A stretch of DNA of 64,000 bases, taken from NCBI GenBank assembly GCA_947685225.1, contig CANTUV010000014.1:2914001-2978000 (forward strand), given 5' to 3'. Shown here in pieces: positions 38,045-50,397 of this stretch. Source of the DNA: Garcia nutans. Taxonomy: Eukaryota > Streptophyta > Magnoliopsida > Malpighiales > Euphorbiaceae. The position numbers were made by a program, and so were the translations under genes. Below the pieces are notes generated by a model. That model saw only the letters and a program-made list of their open reading frames with translations, ran no database searches and was not told the origin of the DNA. The stretch's first letter is position 1. Every line of letters begins with the position of its first letter.

Positions 38045-38815
38045 AATTAAATTCTTAAATATAACAAAAGTTTTAAATTTCTCTAAAAAATATTTTATAA
38101 CTATTAAAATACTTAAATTTTTATATTTTTTCATTATGAAATTTATTAAAATAAATCTAATTTACTAAAATTTTTTAAAAAAGTGTAATTTACTTAAATT
38201 AAGTATAATTTACTAAAATTAAAAAAAAACCTAACAACAATCAAATAAACCAAAAATATTTATATTTACAAAAAATTTCAAAAAATACAAATATTTTAAA
38301 TTTGTCTAAACAATTATTTTGTGAAGTAAAAAAACCTTAAAAATTAAATTTTTTATTATTAAAATTTATAAAATTAATTCATTCTACCTAATTTTTTTAA
38401 AAACATTATACAAAAATCTAAAACCCTAAAATAATACTATGAACACCAAAATAATTTCTAAAATATAACAAAAGTTTTAAATTTCTTTAAAAAAAATATT
38501 TTATAACCATTAAAAATACTTAAATTTTTATATTTTTTTCATTTTGAAATTTATTAAATTAAATCTAATTACATAAAATTTTAAAAAAATCCTAGCAACA
38601 ATAAAATAAATCTAAAATATTTATATTTACAAAAAAATTTTAAAAATATAAATATTTTAAATTTGTTTAAAATATTATTTTGTGAAGTAAAAAAACCTTA
38701 AAAATTAAATATTTTATTTAATTTTATAAAATTAATTCATTCTACCTAATTTTTTTTAAAAATTATACAAAAATCTAAAATCCAAAAATAATACTATAAA
38801 TACCAAAACAAATTC
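38045..38815. repeat. Tandem duplication of ~360-400 bp inside the CACTA element
   Basis: ATAACAAAAGTTTTAAATTT at 38061 recurs at 38464; TTTTGTGAAGTAAAAAAACC and TTAATTCATTCTACCTAATT recur about 360 bp apart. The first copy has about 45 bp extra (a repeated TAATTTACT motif near 38190-38230). A weaker third copy may lie at 37860-37990. Confidence 0.75.
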
Positions 38816-39394
38816 TAAATATATCTTTAAAATTTTAAAATTTCAGAAAATATTATCTACTTTTTTTATTTAATTTTGAAAATCAAATAAAAATTTTAAT
38901 GAAATTTTTTAAAATTTAATAAAAATACGCTAAAAATATATAAAAACCTAAATATATTTCAAAATGCCAAAAACAATTCAAAATTTTTTATACAAATTTT
39001 TAGATTTCCTAAAATAATATTATGAGTAAATATAAAATTATCAAATAAATTAAATTTTCTGATATATTTTTACAAAAATACCCTAAAATAGATTCCAAAA
39101 TGCCCTAAAAATTCAAACAACCAACAAATAAATATGAATTATCAACCTAAACTATAAAACTCTAAATAATCCCAACACACAATATAAAATTTATTATAAA
39201 TAAAAATAACCAAAAAAATAAAAATCATAAATAATATTTAATAAAAATTAAAAAAAAATAAAAATAAATTCATCTTTCTTTCTCCTTCTTCTTCGTGCAA
39301 TGTACCAACGGGAATGAAAATAACACAGAGGAGCTCGGCGGCTAGGAATTGAAATAATGGGAAAAAAGAAAAAAAAAGTTAGGGAATATGTTAA

Positions 39395-40556
39395 AATTTA
39401 CCTACAGATAAAAGTATCTCTCGATAAATTTACCGAGACACTTTTATTTGTCTGTAAATTTACTGAGAGAAATACGTTTCTATCGGTAAAGGATTGCCTA
39501 GAGTTGACTAATTGACTGACTGAGACTATCAATTTACCGAGAGAGAAAAAAGCTTTTGTTGGTATTATCGAAAGAAAAAATATTCTCTCTGTAAATATTC
39601 TCTCTGTAAATGATATCAACTGGCGATAAAAATTTCACCATTATACTATTCTATTATGGACAGATTAATTATTCTCTCAGTAATATCTACAGAAATAATT
39701 ATCTGTCGGTAAATTTTTTAAAACCAGATCTTTTTTAATGGACTGGCACTATGAATTTACAAACAAAAATTACTTTCCATTGGTATTAAAGAAAAAAAAT
39801 TCTCTCTGTAAATGGCTGATAATTGACGACAAAAATCTCACTATTTCACTATTCAATTACCGAGAGAATATTTTTTTGTCGATAATTGTCTCAAATGAAG
39901 ATCTTTTTTTTTATTGAAATGAGACTATACAGTTACCGACAGATGTAAATTATCGTCGGTAAGTTATCGAGATAAAAGCTATTCTCTCGATAAATATCAT
40001 TTCTGCCATTAAATTACCGAGAGAAAAAATACTCTCGGTAAAGTAATGAATAAATAAATACAATTTATTGTGCTATTCATTTACCTATAGAAAATATATC
40101 CGTCGGTACTACCGACAGAAACTTAATTCTTTCGGTAAAATTAGCAATAAATATAATTTATAAATTATATATTGGGTTTTTCATTTAACGACAGAAAGAT
40201 TATTTTCTCAGTAAATGCCTATTATTTACCGAGAGAAATAAATTTCTCTTGGTAAAAGTCTAAATATGTGATATTATTGAATTTATTTCCCGACTTAAAA
40301 TTTTTTCATCGGTACTATAGAAAAAAATATATTTCGGTCAGTATATTTTGTCAGTAAATCTACTTGCCATCATCTCGCGTCATGTTTATCGATAAAATTT
40401 TTGTCGGCGAATAGATCTGGGGTTATTTAGTTGGTAATCTGTCAGTATTTTTTCAATTTTGTTTATTAATATTTCTCTCGGCATTCTCTCGATATTACCA
40501 ATAAATAATATTCTCTCAGTAAAATTTTATCGGTAATTCACTGTATTCTTATAGTG
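39395..40556. repeat. Right subterminal repeat array of the CACTA element
   Basis: More than 20 occurrences of variants of TACCGAGAGA, TCTCTCGGTAAA and CTGTCGGTAAA in both orientations. It is longer than the left array and richer in the GAGAGA variant, while the left array favours the GACAGA variant. Confidence 0.85.
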
Positions 40557-40930
40557 ATCTTAGTATATTAAGGTATATGTAGCATATACCTATATATATG
40601 TATTGTCTTAGTGAAAGAATATTACTATATTATTGTTATATTTTAATATATTTAAGTATATGCCAATTATAACTATATATATATATTATTTTAAAAAATA
40701 ATATCAATATGTAATTGTAATCTTTTAGTACATGAAGGTATATGTAAAATATACCTACATATACTGATATATATTCACATATATATAACATATATTGTTA
40801 TTATTTTGTAATATATGTTGTTATATATAATATATACCGACATGTAACTAAGCATATACCACTTTTATATTCTTATTCTTTTAAAATTTAATATGTATAT
40901 ATTGTTACATATAACATATATTGATCTATT
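40557..40930. repeat. AT-rich dispersed repeat, right part after the CACTA insertion
   Basis: Continues the interrupted ~160-bp unit (CTTAGTATATTAAGGTATAT), followed by another unit start at about 40714 and TATATACCGACATGTAAC-type steps. Ends without a clear terminus, so this copy is truncated on the right. Confidence 0.6.
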
Positions 40931-41195
40931 AATAAAATTTAAAACATGAAAAAATAACAAAAGAACTTATTTTTAGTGGAGCCATAATTACTAAATTATT
41001 TCTTCTTTTTTTTTACATTGCTTAACACAGAAATTAGAATAATTTTCTTTTAATTGGTTAAAAAGGGACTCAAAAATCAAAATTTAAATTATCTAATAGA
41101 CTAAAGAGATATATTATATTCATATATTTTTTATAATACACACTCCATCATATAGATATATATATATATAGCAAACACACCAACATATAAATTAA

Positions 41196-43199
41196 TCTTT
41201 AAAGTTTAGTATTTTAAGTTAAGAATAAGTGATTATTTTTTTTATTTGGTTGATTGAGTTTGATTGATTGTTGAAAATTGACCTAATGGCGTTAATTTAT
41301 TTGAGGACAAGCAAAAATTTAAGTATGGGAGAATTTGATAAGTGCATATTGATCTTATATATTCTATCAGATTTAGCATATAATTGACTTGAATTAATCT
41401 ATTTTAAGCTTATTTATGTGCTTTTATTTCATTAATCTTGAGTTAAGCTTAATTTAAATTAATTTCTTGTAAGTGTGTGTAAACTGAAATTTTTAGGTAG
41501 AATTGGATCTTCAGGGTTTCAAAAATAATTTCGGTGATTATAAAGTACAAAATTAGAAAAATGATCGTCATTAAGTTGATAGAGGACTCTCAAGCTTTTC
41601 ATAGAAGTCTAGTTTGTTTAAAGAGAAAATTACATTGTATAGCACACTTTTTAATTTTTTTTAAAAATACCCTATATTTTTTGTATACTTTTGATATACC
41701 AAAAATATACCTAATGTATACCTTTGAAAATTGGGTATACATTTAGTATACCAAATGTATATCTAAAATATACCTCTAAAGGGGGTATTTTTGAAATTAA
41801 AAATTAAAAAAAGCGTATTTTTGAAATTGAAAAAGAAAAATGGATTTTTTAAAAATATTTTTATTTTTAAGGTATTTTTAAAAAAACCCCTTGTTAAAAT
41901 TGGAGCTCATTTGAGTCTCCAACTTTAAAATCGAAATTGGCCAAAATTTCAGAAGCAAAATTTTAGTCTAAGCCACTGATAGTAATTGAACCATAACTTA
42001 GGGATCTGAAGTGCAAATAAGGTGATTCGAAAGCCTCAAATTATCTACTCTCTGGAGATACAATTTTTATGAAGGAATCAATTCAAGATAAGGCTTCTAT
42101 CTGATAGAAAATTGGATAAAAATGTGAATTTAAATTTTGAAATAGAAGCTGAGTAGGAGTGAGAGTCTAGTTTGAAGTAGTTGGGATAAAACAACTTGAA
42201 GGGGGACGTGAACAGAACATGAAGAGCATCTAGAGGTAATTTTCTACTATACTTTTTCATCTTTCAAGGGGTGCTTAGTTTTTTCACCATTGGAAATCTA
42301 AAGGAAGAAGAAAATTGGATTTGAGGATAATTTCATCATCTCAACTAGACTATTCATCCACCTAGTTTGAATTCTCTATTTTGGTTTATGTTTTATTTGA
42401 AGTCTTTGTTATGTTATTGATTTTGAATATTAGAATTATGAATAACATGTTTATTTGTCTTAATTTTTATGTTCTTTATGTTTAATCTAGCCATGAGCAA
42501 CTAATTCTCTTAGTGGGATTAGGTGGATTTAAGATTATGAATACTGAAAATTAATTAACTTGATTACTATTTCTTTCTTAAAATTGAAGTTTTATTGATT
42601 TTGATCTTAGTGCTTGTGATTGACTGGCCATCAAATACATGAGCAATTGAAATTATATGATGAGCGAAAGCTATATATGATTTTAAATTAAGGAATCAAT
42701 AACTTAAAAAAATTCTATTTAGAGATAAAAAAATAATCTTAAGACCAATTTAGTTTTTTTGAGCTTGATATGCTGTTGAAATTTATTGTTCATGAAAATA
42801 GAATTAATAAATTACATCAATCATTAATTTTCTTGCTTGAGAAAGAGAAAAGTTAATATTTAAGGAATTATTAACTTTGATTTAAGAAAAATTTGAATTA
42901 GTTTGAAAAGATATTTTTACCCATTTGAAATAATCCTAATAAAACCTAATCCTACTAGTTATCTTAATTATTTGAAGTTTGAATTAATAGATAATTATTT
43001 TAGTTTAATTTCATTTTGAATTTGAATTTTATTTTGAATTTACAATTAAGGATTAAGTAGTTAATTTTAGATAATATAAAATTAATTAATTATTTTTTTA
43101 AGTAATAGTTTATTTGAATTTTAGTTAATCAAATTATTCATTTTCTGTGAGACCAACTTTTACTTATACTCTATTACTTGTTACGAACCATGCACTTGC
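41196..43199 (+). mobile_element. Truncated Athila/Tat-like Gypsy copy: 3' internal end plus LTR
   Basis: 41196-41335 matches the last internal segment of the first Gypsy element. The purine tract TATGGGAGAATT precedes TGATAAGTGCATATTGATC at 41336. The LTR runs to about 43199 (CATGCACTTGC) and shares TTGTGATTGACTGGCCATCA, GTGGGATTAGGTGGATTTAA and CTTGCTTGAGAAAGAGAAAA with 18131-19714. It contains an inserted MITE (41623-41890). No coding sequence left. No partner LTR is seen upstream, so this is a 3' remnant. Confidence 0.65.
41623..41890. mobile_element. MITE inserted in the Gypsy LTR, possible MULE-type
   Basis: 268 bp absent from the related LTR at 18131. The left end is GAGAAAATTACATTGTATAG and the right end TATTTTTAAAAAAACCCC. 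The 9-mers TTGTTTAAA (41614-41622) and TTGTTAAAA (41891-41899) flank it with one mismatch, which would suit a Mutator-like insertion. The interior holds repeated TATACC / GGTATA motifs. The terminal inverted repeat is weak, so the superfamily is uncertain. Confidence 0.5.
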
Positions 43200-44316
43200 T
43201 GGTTAAAAATTGATACTCAAAAATTGACCAACAAACCATCGATTTTATTATTACTTATTGGTATTGGAGAGCTCACATATTTAGAAGATTCTTCATGAGT
43301 CTTGTGAGAAAAAATAAATTTTGTTTTGACTTCATATTTCAAATGAAACCTTAAAGCAATAGGTTTATGGATATTTTCTACTTATATATCACTCACTAAA
43401 TCAATTTTTTTCCGATATGAGATTCATTTTACAATATTTGGATAATATTAATTAGCTGTAAATATAAAAATTTCATAGCTATTATCCTATATTTTTAACC
43501 ACAAGTCATTGCTAATAATAAAAAAAATTGCTATAAAAATTTCACACTCATACTTAAAACATATAATTTGCTACTAGACCTAAAATATTATAGCTAAAAA
43601 CTAATTATTATTATGACAAATAAAAATTGATAATTTATTTCGAAAGATTATTTTTTATAGCTAATAAAATTATAATTAACTATAAATAATATATTCTATA
43701 ACTAATATTATATATTAATTGCTATTAAAATTTTATAGCAAACATTTGTAGCTATAGATAATAATTGTCTTAGTCCATTTTCAATCCATAGGTAACTTTT
43801 CCCTAAAAACCCAACTCTTCTAAGACTACTTAGTCACCGGCAGTGGTGAATCCAACACCTACAGCGACAACGGCAGTAGAAATACTGACAAGCTAAGATG
43901 AGAAGTTGTCTCCAGCACCACCAAAAGGACCTTCACCAGCAGTGCTACCTAATTCTTGCAAACCTTTGATTAGATCTTTGTTGAAGAGCATGCTAGGAAA
44001 TAAGAATATCACCATTTTCGTCGTAACCAATGTCATCACCATCTTTGTCACTGATAAAACTATATTTTGCTCATCATTTAAGATTATTTTAACTCTATTT
44101 TTATTATTTTGAATTTGATTAATTTTCTTTGATGAGATAGAAATAATTTTCATGTTGAGTTAAGGGTTGCAAAATTTGAGTTTTGTTGCATTTTAATCAA
44201 AATATGAGTTTTGCTGCATTTTCAGAACACCATGCACACATGTAAAGATGCTATGGGGATTGCTTGGCCCCGTTTGATAGTCTCTTAGCTCCTTGTTGGA
44301 ACTCTTTTCTCTACCA

Positions 44317-44353
<37 letters not shown>

Positions 44354-45139
44354 TCCCTCCTAAATATCATTTACTAATTCAAGAATAGTTTAGATTTTTT
44401 AAGTACCTTGCTTCAACGTAAAATCTATAAAACTTACTTACATGCGAAAACTCAATAATAACTTACGTTTCTAACACCTTTCTTAAACAATTTTCATTAA
44501 ACTTAACGTAAATAAGAATTTCTTGAAAGAAATTTTTGGATTTTAAGGGTGCTTATGTACTTAAAACGACTAGTTATGAATTCAATATGCTTTGTATAAA
44601 TTTTGATTATATTTTTAAATTTAATTTATAATTTTTAAATATTATAATTTATGCAAATTACTATTACTATTATTATTAAATTTGAATATTGCATTTCAGT
44701 AATTTAGAATATTGATATAAAATAATAAAAAAATTATTTATTAATTTTTATATATTTTTTAATTGGGATAACTAAACAACATTATGATGAGTGAAAATAA
44801 ATTAATGAGATGAAGTATAATTAACTAAATTCATATATAGAAATTTAAATATTGTCAATTCAAGTTACCAATTAGCAAATTCAAAATTTGCCTATTGATA
44901 ATTCAAAATTATGTATCAAAAATTGAAAAAAGAAAAAAAAATCAACATGCACATCTAAACTTCCCTTCAAGGATATATAATGTATATTAGGTTTGAATTT
45001 ATATATGGTTTTTAACAAAAATACAAGAAAAATTAAAAATAATTCTAAATTTATCATATTTATAAATTATTTATCAAAATATAAAAATTTATAAAATATT
45101 TACCATTTTCTTAAATTTTAATTTTTCACCATTTTCTTA
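43200..45139. other. AT-rich intergenic DNA with a TAGC/GCTA motif cluster and a short coding-like patch
   Basis: 43450-43770 holds many TATAGC, TAGCTA and TTGCTA motifs on both strands. 43845-44010 is less AT-rich. Read on the minus strand (44153-43893 and beyond) it gives LIKGLQELGSTAGEGPFGGA, then GDNFSS, a stop, and an Ala/Val-rich stretch with FTTAGD. I do not recognise it; it may be a fragment of a captured or retroposed gene. A (TA)n run lies at 44320-44351. Nothing else found. Confidence 0.4.
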
Positions 45140-45611
45140 AATTTTAATTTTTCTTTTTCTTAAACAAGAAAATTAATAATTTATATAATTTATTAATTCT
45201 ATTTTCATGAACAATAAAATAAATAACCTATAAAACTCAAAAGAACTAAATTGGTCTTAAGATTTTTTTTTTCTAAATAGAATTTTCTTAAGTTGTTAAT
45301 TTCTTAATCTAAAATCATACCCACCTTTCACTCAACATATGATTTTAATTGAACTTATAATTGGTGGCCAGTCAATCACAAGCACTAAGATTAAAATCAA
45401 CAAAACTTCAATTTCAAGAGAGAAATAGTAATCAATTTAATTAATTTTTATTATTCACAATCCTAAATCCACCTAATCTCACTAGAGAGATTAGTTACTT
45501 ATAGCTAAATTAAACATAAAAACCATAGAAATTAAGAAACTAAACATGAAATTCATACTTCTAAAGTTCAATTAAATAAAATAATAAAAGCATTAAAGAA
45601 AATATAAAAAT
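45140..45611 (-). repeat. Inverted fragment of the Gypsy LTR
   Basis: Reverse complement of the middle of the LTRs at 18131 and 41336: TGGTGGCCAGTCAATCACAA, GATTAAAATCAACAAAACTT and CCTAAATCCACCTAATCTCA are all present in order. Both LTR ends are missing. It is directly followed by the SINE-like unit. Confidence 0.65.
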
Positions 45612-45617
45612 GGTACT

Positions 45618-45843
45618 GGATGGCTCACGCTGGCTCTCTTAAGGGAGAGGTCAGGCGTTAGATCCGGGGAGGCAACTTAAATGATTTGTACACCATTTAA
45701 GCTAAATAAACAAATCCTGTTGAAGGGCCCGCGATGGAGATCCAGTACTGTGGCGGCCTGCCGGGTTGAGGGACCACGCCCATGAAGTTGGGGTGAGCCC
45801 AATAGACCAGCTATTGTAAGACCGAGCAGGTAGGGTCGTTACA
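45618..45843 (+). mobile_element. SINE-like (tRNA-derived head) element, tentative
   Basis: A GC-richer island of about 225 bp between AT-rich repeats. TGGCTCACGCTGG (45621) resembles a Pol III A box and GGCGTTAGATCC (45654) a B box, at a tRNA-like spacing of about 30 bp. The body has CCTGTTGAAGGGCCCGCGAT and GGTGAGCCCAATAGACCAGC, ending GTAGGGTCGTTACA. No clear tail repeat or target duplication is visible, so a fragment of a LINE 3' region is an alternative. Confidence 0.35.
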
Positions 45844-47772
45844 ATATGTGTAATATATATATAGTTATATGCAATATATGCTAACATATATCTACATATA
45901 TCGATATATACTGACATATATCATTATTCTTTAGTTAAAATGTATGAAACATATTCTAGCATATACCAATATATATAATGACATATATCTAGATATATAT
46001 AATATATATTATTATTTTTTTACAATATATATCCACATATATCTAGTTATATGTAATATATACCAATATATGTTGTTATTATTTTTAGTATATTTAATTA
46101 TATGTAACATATATTTACATATAAATAAATATATAAAATAGTTATATACCGATATATATCCACATATACCAACATATATTCATATATATTGTAATTTTTT
46201 TAGTTAAATTATATGTAAAATATACTGATATATACTAATATAGATTATTATTCTTTTCAGTATATCTAATTATATGTAACATATATCCACATATAAATAA
46301 ATATATAAAATAGTTATACCAACATATATCCACATAGATTTAAATATACCAATATATACTCACATATATTATTATTTTTTAGTTAAAGTATATGTAATAT
46401 ATATATAGATACATACCCACATTTATTGTTATTTTTCAATTAAAGTATATGTAATATATACCGACATATATCAACATATACCTATATATATGTAACATAT
46501 ATATATATATCTCGTTATATATAACATATATCAACATATTCTCACATAAAATGACATATATTTACATATAAATAATATATATTATTATTCTTTTGCAACA
46601 TATACCCATACATATATATATATCTAGTTATATGTAATATATATCAATATATATCAATATTTTTTTGGTATATATAATTATATGTAACATATACCCATAT
46701 ATATATATAATAGTTATATACTGACATATATCCATATATATCCACATATACTAACATATATCCGCATATATTGTTATTCTTTAATTAAAGTATATGTAAT
46801 ATATATCGATATATACCAATATACACCGACGTTTACCTATATATATGTAGCATATATATATATAGTTATATATAACATATAAATATATATATCCATATAT
46901 ACCGACATATATTGTTACTTTTTACTTAAAGTAGATACAACATATATCGACATATACCAACAATATATATCAAATTTTTATATTTATACATATTGATATA
47001 TTTTATTTAATTTATATTTGTTAAAATAATTTTAACATATTTTATAAAAATTATTTAAAAATATTTTTAATATAAAATTATAAAAATATCATTTTATATG
47101 TAATATATATCAATATATACTGTTAAAGTACATGTAACATATACCGATATATATCAATATATGTCGATATATATATGTTGGTATATATTAATATATGTCA
47201 ATATATATTACAGATATTTAAGAGTATATGCTGATATGTGTCTATATATATTGACATATGTCAGCATATGTTATATATATTTTAATAGTATACGTTGATA
47301 TATGTGTTGGATTAGAGAGAAATAAGAGTACATAAGTATTATATGTTTAATTATATGTAATATATTTATATATAAATATAAATTTTATATAAATATTTTT
47401 AATTTAATTAAATTTTAATTTAAAATTTATCTAAAAAATAAAAATAAACTGTATAAAAAAACAGAAAGAAAACAAAAAAGACAAAAAAGAAAAAAATAAA
47501 AGATAGATAAAAAATTAAAAAAAATGGTCACATAATGAAAATATAAAAAATAAAAAATGTTATGATAATATTTTGAAACTAAAAAAACAATATATGCAAT
47601 TTCCTCTAAAAAAAAGAAAAAAAATTCAGTGCCATACAGTACATAAATTCGTATAAAATGAAAAAAAAAATCTGTCTGAATGAAAACGGCAAAGTATAAA
47701 ACTGTAAATAAAAATTTATAGCCGCATAAATGAAATTGAAAGATAAAAAATCATATACCGTGTAATTTTATC
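45844..47772. repeat. AT-rich dispersed repeat with minisatellite core (copy 2)
   Basis: Same kind of TATATGTAACATATACC array as at 1600-3700, with TTCTTTAGTTAAA joints. The same terminal ~480 bp is present: GAGAAATAAGAGTACATAAG, CACATAATGAAAATATAAAA, and the final CCGTGTAATTTTATC at 47758-47772. The left part is missing compared with copy 1. Non-coding. Confidence 0.6.
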
Positions 47773-50395
47773 TTTTAAATAATCGATGTGAAAATTTATA
47801 TTTTGACATTCCATCTAATGACAACTGGATTATAATAATTTTTTATGATGCCCATATAATTGAAAGCTAATTAAGAGGCAAGATCTGAAATTAAACTGAA
47901 AACTTAACATATTTCAAAAAGAAATGAAATTAAACTCGAATTATACTTCTAGTTCAAATTATGATATATATGTTAATAATATACAAAAATTTGTGAGTAA
48001 ATATTAAAAGTTACATTGTAAAATTGGAAAGTCTATATTTTTATATTAAGAATTAATCATGTTTATAGATAATTAAATTAAGAATGAATTTATATCTTTA
48101 GTTAATAATACTAAGAGTTTAATTAGATTTGCAATATATGTGTGAAAACTGAAAAGTAAAGAATCAAAAAAGATCTTCATTGAGAGAAATATGGAGGAGG
48201 TGGAGGACAGGCAGCTTTTTTAGTCCATTTTATTTTGTACATGCCAAACTTGCAAGAAAGATTTGACATAGAAATAAACTCATCAAAATTTGTTATTTAG
48301 ATTGGAGATTCTATTTTTATATTAATTGAATTATTTGTTTATTTTTATTAGATATGGAATTTCTCACATTCATTGGATTTAACAATTTAATATGAATTTT
48401 ATAAACTCTCCATATATAACTTTTGAGGCTGTGGTAATTAGGTCCATAAACAGTATGATTATGTTTAATTAAGCATATCTATGATTATGTTTAATTAAGT
48501 GTATATATATGATTATGTTCAATTAAGTATATATACATAGCTAGGCGATGCATCTCATGCAATTAAGACACCCACTAACCAACTTATACTTGGAGTAGGA
48601 AACTTAATATATATATATATATATATATGCACACCTTTATTAATTATTATATAAGGACATGCATGTATTTCATTAATTAATTTTAAGAATATATATAAAA
48701 AATTGAGGTTCTCAATCCTTTTTTATATTCACTTTTTCTTATTTACAAATAGATCAGCTAAAGCTATATTATAATGTGCTCATTAATTCATGCTAAATTA
48801 ATGTAAAAATTTATCTTACACGAAATTAATTAACTTAATGTTGAATATAATACACATTTCATATATTAGTTTTTAAATTATTTTATAATCTTTCAACATG
48901 AGAGATTCACTTCCTAACGATGACTATTTGACTCTTGTAAATGTTATGGCTTTGTGATTTTGATTGGTAACAAATTGGTATGATATGATAAGAGAAGAAT
49001 GTGAAATATTTGGTAATAAAATTTGAAGGAATTGAAAATTTTCAAAGAACAATCAAAATTTGTAAGTTACAATTATCAAAAGCACAAATCACACACACAC
49101 AAATAAGTTTGCTTCTCTACGCTAGCTAGTTAGGGCAAAAGGCAAAGGATAGTATAAAAGACATAAGCACTAATACTGGCTTAAGAAAGAAACGTCATGA
49201 TAGAGTGGGATTGATGTCATCATAAGTCACCAACACCAAGAGAGAGAGAGTTTCCTTCTCATGGCTAATGTTTATAGTGCTAGCGCACCTATCATCAAAT
49301 CTTTGAATATTAATTTTTTTTTTATTGATTGGATATATATATTATATATATATTTGAAAAAAAAAATCTCAATATAATTTATGGAAAAGAAAAGGGTTCT
49401 AAAAGATGAAAAGTATTTAAAACAATGGGAGACCAAAGCAACCATGCGTGTGACCACATAAGGCTCTCTCTCTCAAAAAAAAAAAAGGAAAAAAAAAACT
49501 AGCTTAATAATCAAAATAATTTCTCTAGTTTTCATGGCCTAAACAATTTTAATGAAAAAGACATTGGAAATAAGCTATGTTAGTACATTATATTAATGGG
49601 TTTAATGTAAAATTAATTAACAAAGATGATTTTTAATAAAGGGTGACAAAAAATAAATAATGGGTCTCTAGATGTGTTCCTCTATACAATTATTGTGTTG
49701 AAAAGGGAAAATAAAAAGGGAGGTTGGTCGAATGATAGTAGTATTTGTTTTTGCTTTTGTTATAATACTACTACACAATAACTATGTAATTACCCCTTAT
49801 GAGCTTGTTGGTCAATTGCATTTTGCTATTATTACTATTAATTCTTTTTACTGTATTTGTCTTTGTTTTTATTTTTTTTACCTCAAAAACTTGATGCTTC
49901 AATAGAAGTCTTCAACCTCTTTAGGCCAACTAGCATGGCAGTAAATACTAGAGCTCGTGCTGGCATTGGTATTGGAGAATAAAACTTAAATGAATGAAAA
50001 GATGAATTTTTTTCTTTTTTATTTTTTTGTATTTAAATCATATTTTTAAAATGAAGAAATTACAAATATAATTATTTAATACAAACTCATTAATCATATA
50101 ATAAAAGAGAAAAAAAAAAAAGAGACAGATCTCTAAGTTAGCGTGCCACATGTCAAAAGTGATTGCAAACATGTATTATTTCTATCCATAATGTTCTTGA
50201 ATTCCATATGGGGTTGTTCTTCTTGTTATTATTATTTTTAATATATATAGTAGATAAAATAAAGATGATGTTATGAACTTACCTTATATGTTTTTTTTAA
50301 TTGTTTAATTGTTTTACTTTATACATCGAGGGAGATATATACAAAGATTTATATTTTGCAGAGTATAGGCCATTATTTATTGTTTTAAATTATAA
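47773..50395. other. AT-rich intergenic DNA
   Basis: No gene or RNA recognised. Three loose repeats of GATTATGTTTAATTAAG lie at 48455-48530. (TA)n at 48610, (AC)n at 49091 and a GA run at 49240. Confidence 0.5.
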
Positions 50396-50397
50396 TA

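Larger units (their letters stand above)
35461..39390. other. Non-coding AT-rich interior of the CACTA element
   Basis: About 4 kb between the transposase relic and the right subterminal array. No ORF with a domain. It contains the ATT microsatellite and an internal tandem duplication (38045-38815). This long spacer would lie upstream of the transposase gene, where the promoter and 5' leader of a CACTA element belong. Confidence 0.6.
29378..40556 (-). mobile_element. CACTA (En/Spm) DNA transposon, 11.2 kb, inactive
   Basis: The ends are CACCACAAGAATGTACCAG (left) and, on the minus strand from the right, CACTATAAGAATACAGTGAA. These are CACTA-type inverted termini that both run into ACCGAT. 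The trinucleotide ATC flanks both sides (29375-29377 and 40557-40559), the expected 3-bp target duplication. Subterminal regions of about 470 bp (left) and 1.2 kb (right) are full of TACCGACAGA / TCGGTAA-type motifs in both orientations, the usual transposase-binding arrays. Inside, on the minus strand, are relics of the two CACTA genes: TNP2-type transposase (35460-32180), then a Transposase_24-type second gene (31757-30088). Both are full of stops, so the copy is dead. The left terminus CACCA departs from CACTA. Confidence 0.9.

Noticed and set aside
29385..40540. CRISPR-like interpretation of the regularly spaced TCGGTAA motifs
   Set aside because: Repeats are short, in both orientations and irregularly spaced, inside CACTA termini of a plant genome.
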